A DNA stretch of 6,768 nucleotides from NCBI GenBank assembly GCA_903905395.1, contig CAIVGD010000305.1, forward strand, positions 1-6,768. Reading direction: 5' to 3'. This stretch comes from an uncultured Verrucomicrobiota bacterium. GTDB lineage: Bacteria > Verrucomicrobiota > Verrucomicrobiia > Methylacidiphilales > Verrucolacustridaceae. The position numbers were made by a program, and so were the translations under genes. Each line of letters begins with the position of its first letter. Positions within the stretch are counted from its first letter, which is position 1. The notes under the pieces are model-generated. The model was not told the DNA's origin. It saw only the letters and a program-made list of their open reading frames with translations, and searched no databases. Of this stretch, positions 4,937-6,768 are shown piece after piece.

Positions 4937-5816
4937 AGCGCCAGGTGGAGGTGTTGCGAGTGTTGGGGGCGACGATGAAGCCTGATTTACCCTCGCTAAA
5001 GTAGGCGCCGCCTGCCTGGATGGTGGTGCTTTCGTTCCCAAAGAATAGTGTGCCTGTCTGGGTGGTGAAGCTGCCAGGGCCCGCATAGGTATTCCCAGTT
5101 TTGGTATAGATCCCTTTTGGGGTGACGAAGGTATCTCCGCTCCGATAAACATAGCCGTCGGTAGTCACGGCCGAGTTGCGACCTGTGGTGGCACCAAACT
5201 TAGCTTTGTAGACTCCGCCCAAAAACTCGGCCATCTCACCCTCCTCACGGTCCATTTTGTTATAGATCTCCTGCTGCTTAGCCATCTGAGCACGGCTCTT
5301 TTCCTGTTGCGCCTCCTGTCTCTCGAAGCTGCGCTGGCTTTCGGCCATCATTTCCCTGGATTCGCGGTCGCGTAGGGCGGTTGATTCCTCAATGGTGTCG
5401 ACGTGGAGGGCTCGGACGCGAGTAGCTTCGTAAACTTGCTGGGGTTGGGTGGGGGTGTAGGTAATTTTGGATTCTTTATTTTGGATGTTGGATTGGTGGA
5501 AGGACTTGGAGTCGGTGTCGTCGTCGTCTGCTTGGGCTAGGCGTTTCGGTCCGCCAAGGTCGATGGCTGAACTTCGATGCGTTGAGTTGGCTTGGTAGGG
5601 GTTTTTGTAGCCGTAATCGACGACGGAGCTCCGGTAAGTGGAGTTGGCTTGGTTTTGGTTTTTGTAACCGTAATCGGTGGCGGGACTCCGGTAGGTGGAG
5701 TTGGCTTGGCCGAAGGGTTTGGAGTTCGCGTCCATGTCTTCATCGTCCCAGGACCAGGCGGGGCCGGTGCAGAGGCAGATCAAAATCACACCAAGGAGGC
5801 AAATGGGGGTCTTCAT
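4929..5816 (-). CDS. Secreted repeat and coiled-coil protein of unknown function
   Basis: The preferred start at 5816 gives 295 residues and places a clean signal peptide first (MKTPICLLGVILICLC, cut near PAWS); an ATG at 5846 would add ten residues, and neither has a good ribosome site. After the signal come an acidic segment (DDEDMD), then three tandem 19-residue repeats built on QANSTYRSSxxDYGYKN, the third diverging after SAIDLGG, and another acidic stretch (QADDDDTD). Next is a charged coiled coil of about 55 residues (around ALRDRESREMMAESQRSFE to NKMDREEGEMAEFL). The C-terminal 80 residues are Gly/Thr/Tyr-rich short strands of the type GYVYRSGDTFVTPKG, suggesting a beta-repeat fold. 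The layout suggests an extracytoplasmic structural or surface-associated protein. I recognise no family. It lies upstream of the 35-aa peptide and gene A on the same strand, so cotranscription is possible, though the G-rich tract at its end may interrupt it. Confidence 0.75.
   Translation of the reverse strand: MKTPICLLGVILICLCTGPAWSWDDEDMDANSKPFGQANSTYRSPATDYGYKNQNQANSTYRSSVVDYGYKNPYQANSTHRSSAIDLGGPKRLAQADDDDTDSKSFHQSNIQNKESKITYTPTQPQQVYEATRVRALHVDTIEESTALRDRESREMMAESQRSFERQEAQQEKSRAQMAKQQEIYNKMDREEGEMAEFLGGVYKAKFGATTGRNSAVTTDGYVYRSGDTFVTPKGIYTKTGNTYAGPGSFTTQTGTLFFGNESTTIQAGGAYFSEGKSGFIVAPNTRNTSTWRSR
5538..5708 (-). repeat. Three tandem 57-bp coding repeats
   Basis: Units at 5652-5708, 5595-5651 and 5538-5594 encode QANSTYRSPATDYGYKNQN, QANSTYRSSVVDYGYKNPY and a diverged QANSTHRSSAIDLGG form. 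The 57-base period keeps the frame, so unit number can vary without a frameshift. All lie inside the secreted protein gene. Confidence 0.85.
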
Positions 5817-5869
5817 GCGGGAATCATTGCAGGAGGGGTAGGACATCCGTGGGGCTATGGGGAGATGAG

Positions 5870-5902
5870 GGCGGAGGACCGCCGGGCGGCGGATGCCGCC
5901 CG
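5870..5902. repeat. Back-to-back perfect hairpins
   Basis: GGCGG-AGGA-CCGCC (5870-5883) is followed at once by CGGGCGGC-GGAT-GCCGCCCG (5883-5902), sharing base 5883. Both stems are perfect with four-base loops. They sit just upstream of the secreted protein gene at 4929-5816, and no T run follows. They resemble REP-type intergenic palindromes. Confidence 0.65.
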
Positions 5903-5973
5903 TGTGAATAGTGATTAGGGAGGACAGAGGACGGGGGACAGGGGTCGGGAGGATTTTTGATGTTGGATTTTTT

Positions 5974-5987
5974 CCCGCGGTCGCGGG
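5974..5987. repeat. Short perfect hairpin CCCGC-GGTC-GCGGG
   Basis: A five-pair stem with a GGTC loop follows a run of six T on the + strand. The T run precedes the stem on + and becomes A on -, so the order is wrong for an intrinsic terminator on either strand. Confidence 0.45.
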
Positions 5988-6087
5988 ACGCAGACGCGGA
6001 TTTTTAATTGGGAAAGGGAAGTTTGAAGTTTAGGTAGAGGCGGCATCTCCGAGGCCGCCCGACCATTGGTTTTGAGTTTCAAAGTCG

Positions 6088-6159
6088 TGCGCGCTGAGGG
6101 ATTTGAACCCCCGACCAACTGCGTGTAAAGCAGCCGCTCTACCACTGAGCTAAGCGCGC
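6088..6159 (-). tRNA. tRNA-Val (anticodon UAC)
   Basis: This 72-base sequence folds into a full cloverleaf: acceptor GCGCGCT paired with AGCGCGC, U8 and A9, D stem GCTC/GAGC with loop AGTGGTA, anticodon stem GCTGC/GCAGT with loop TTTACAC, a five-base variable loop, and T stem GGGGG/CCCTC with loop TTCAAAT. Bases 34-36 read TAC, giving valine tRNA that decodes GUA and, with modified U34, other GUN codons. The discriminator is A and CCA is not encoded, so it must be added after transcription. The gene begins 28 bases after the stop of the small secreted protein at 6188-6511 on the same strand, so the two may share a transcript. Confidence 0.96.
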
Positions 6160-6187
6160 TAAAAAATCTTACCCCAGATTCGTAAAA

Positions 6188-6511
6188 CTAGTTGGGATAG
6201 GAAACCACCTGCCAGACCAGATGGTCGCCGTGGGAAAAACAGACCACCGCTGTGGTGTAATACTGGTCCTGCTCGGCGACATAGATGAGGAGTCGTTCAT
6301 AGATCCAGTCGAACCCCTGTATATGGTTTGGCATTCGGCCGAAGAACTGAAGCACGCCTTCCTTGCTTTGGCCGACCAGTAGCTCGTGAAGCTGTTGAGG
6401 GGTGTAAGGGGTGGCTCCGGCCTGAAAATCGGTGTTTTGAGCCGGCAGAGTTGACGAAAGGAGCGAGGAAAAAACGAAAAGGAGAACGCAGATACGGCTC
6501 AGAGTTATCAT
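6188..6511 (-). CDS. Small secreted protein with BamE/SmpA-like pattern
   Basis: This 107-residue protein begins with a Sec signal peptide (ICVLLFVFSSLLSSTLPA) and is probably cut after LPA at 22-24, leaving about 83 residues in the periplasm. The mature part has the short helix-helix-sheet pattern of the BamE/SmpA-OmlA group: LLVGQSKEGVLQFFGRMPN at 44-62 matches the typical 'G-x-S/T-K-E-x-V...lG-x-P' helix, followed by FDWIYERL (67-74) and a strand VVCFSHGDHLVWQV (89-102). Unlike BamE it has no lipobox cysteine, so it is not a membrane-anchored lipoprotein and its role in outer-membrane assembly is doubtful; similar folds occur in other periplasmic proteins. The ATG at 6511 is preceded by AGGAC about 10 bases upstream. 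The next gene in the same direction is tRNA-Val, and the gene on the other side diverges. Confidence 0.65.
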   Translation of the reverse strand: MITLSRICVLLFVFSSLLSSTLPAQNTDFQAGATPYTPQQLHELLVGQSKEGVLQFFGRMPNHIQGFDWIYERLLIYVAEQDQYYTTAVVCFSHGDHLVWQVVSYPN

Positions 6512-6553
6512 AGGTTGATTGTCCTAGATTCTGGATAAAGAGCCAGCCCTGCC

Positions 6554-6582
6554 TTGACCCTTGGCTTCTTCATTCGTAGGTA
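6554..6582 (+). promoter_or_regulatory. Weak candidate promoter for the rightmost gene
   Basis: TTGACC at 6554-6559 resembles a -35 box, with TAGGTA at 6577-6582 after 17 bases as a poor -10 box. It would start transcription near 6589, at or next to the ATG, implying a nearly leaderless mRNA. The 77-base gap lies between divergent genes, so promoters for both are expected here. Confidence 0.22.
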
Positions 6583-6588
6583 TGTGAG

Positions 6589-6768
6589 ATGGATTTTCGG
6601 TGGCTACCTTGGATCTTCTTGGGATGTATTCTTTTGCTCACACCCTCACGCGGGCAGGGGACTGACGCGGACGAGAAGCGTCTTTTTTCCAAAGGGCCAG
6701 CTCCAGCCAAGTCAGAAAACGGGAAGTGGGGATTTCGTTTGCCCGATGGGACATGGGGGGTGGAAGCG
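6589..6768 (+). CDS. Secreted protein of unknown function, N-terminal 60 residues only
   Basis: The frame is open from the ATG at 6589-6591 to the right edge, so only the first 60 residues are seen. They give a signal peptide (WLPWIFLGCILLLTPS, cut near RGQG), a charged linker (DADEKRLFSKGPAPAKSE), and the start of a Gly/Trp segment GKWGFRLPDGTWGVEA. This resembles the opening of WG-type beta repeats, but 16 residues cannot establish the family. The Cys at 13 comes too early, before the hydrophobic run ends, to be a lipobox. A TAGGT element about 6 bases upstream may aid initiation. It diverges from the small secreted protein at 6188-6511. Confidence 0.6.
   Translation, partial: MDFRWLPWIFLGCILLLTPSRGQGTDADEKRLFSKGPAPAKSENGKWGFRLPDGTWGVEA

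Larger units (their letters stand above)
5847..6087. other. G-rich, hairpin-rich spacer between tRNA-Val and the secreted protein gene
   Basis: This 241-base gap contains no gene. It holds two adjoining tight hairpins (5870-5902), a G-rich stretch around 5918-5951 with runs such as GGGGG-ACA-GGGG-TC-GGG, a CCCGC/GCGGG hairpin at 5974-5987 flanked by a T run, and a GGCGGC/GCCGCC hairpin near 6039-6059. No hairpin is followed by a T run on the - strand, so none is a standard terminator for the tRNA transcript. The mix looks like decayed interspersed intergenic repeats. Confidence 0.5.

Noticed and set aside
5538..5708. Regular direct repeats as a CRISPR array
   Set aside because: The 57-base units adjoin with no unique spacers and keep the reading frame of a secreted protein.
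5582..5918. Two + strand frames of about 108 residues
   Set aside because: They are antisense to the 57-bp coding repeats and have Arg/Gly/Trp- or Val/Gly-rich repetitive composition.
5974..5987. Intrinsic terminator
   Set aside because: The T run is on the wrong side of the stem on both strands.
5915..6145. 76-residue - strand frame
   Set aside because: Its N-terminal part (VERLLYTQLVGGSNPSA) is simply the tRNA-Val sequence read as protein; the rest is spacer.

Overview
The window shows bacterial chromosomal DNA. I think the Verrucomicrobiota (PVC group) is the most likely source, but this is a weak inference. It rests on the moderately GC-rich body, few strong Shine-Dalgarno sites, many small secreted proteins of unknown function, and G-rich or hairpin-rich spacers. 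No marker gene settles it.

Bases 1-1760 hold an AT-richer restriction-modification pair that converges tail to tail with a 23-base overlap. A PD-(D/E)XK-type nuclease, cut by the left edge, runs on the + strand. A C5-cytosine DNA methyltransferase with all major motifs runs on the - strand. Sampled GC is 20/60 at 541-600 and 25/60 at 1321-1380, against 37/60 at 3841-3900, which fits horizontal acquisition. Bases 1761-2140 are a gene-poor junction with a candidate methyltransferase promoter and a short open frame that may be a gene remnant.

Bases 2141-4569 (- strand) form a tight four-gene cluster, in transcription order A, s2, B, s1. A (305 aa) and B (267 aa) are unrecognised, apparently cytoplasmic proteins. 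Each is followed closely by a copy of the same small secreted protein. The two copies align without gaps over 325 bp, with about 27 differences. In the mature region nearly all differences are silent, while the signal peptides have diverged at about eight residues. This is the most unusual structure in the window.

Upstream on the same strand lie a 35-aa single-helix membrane peptide (4784-4891), a six-tract G-quadruplex-type sequence (4892-4936), and a secreted protein (4929-5816) with three 19-aa repeats, a coiled coil and a beta-rich C-terminus. Bases 5847-6087 are a G-rich, hairpin-rich spacer.

The right end holds tRNA-Val(UAC) at 6088-6159 (-), a small secreted protein with a BamE/SmpA-like pattern (6188-6511, -), and the start of a divergent secreted protein (6589 onward, +) that is cut by the window edge.
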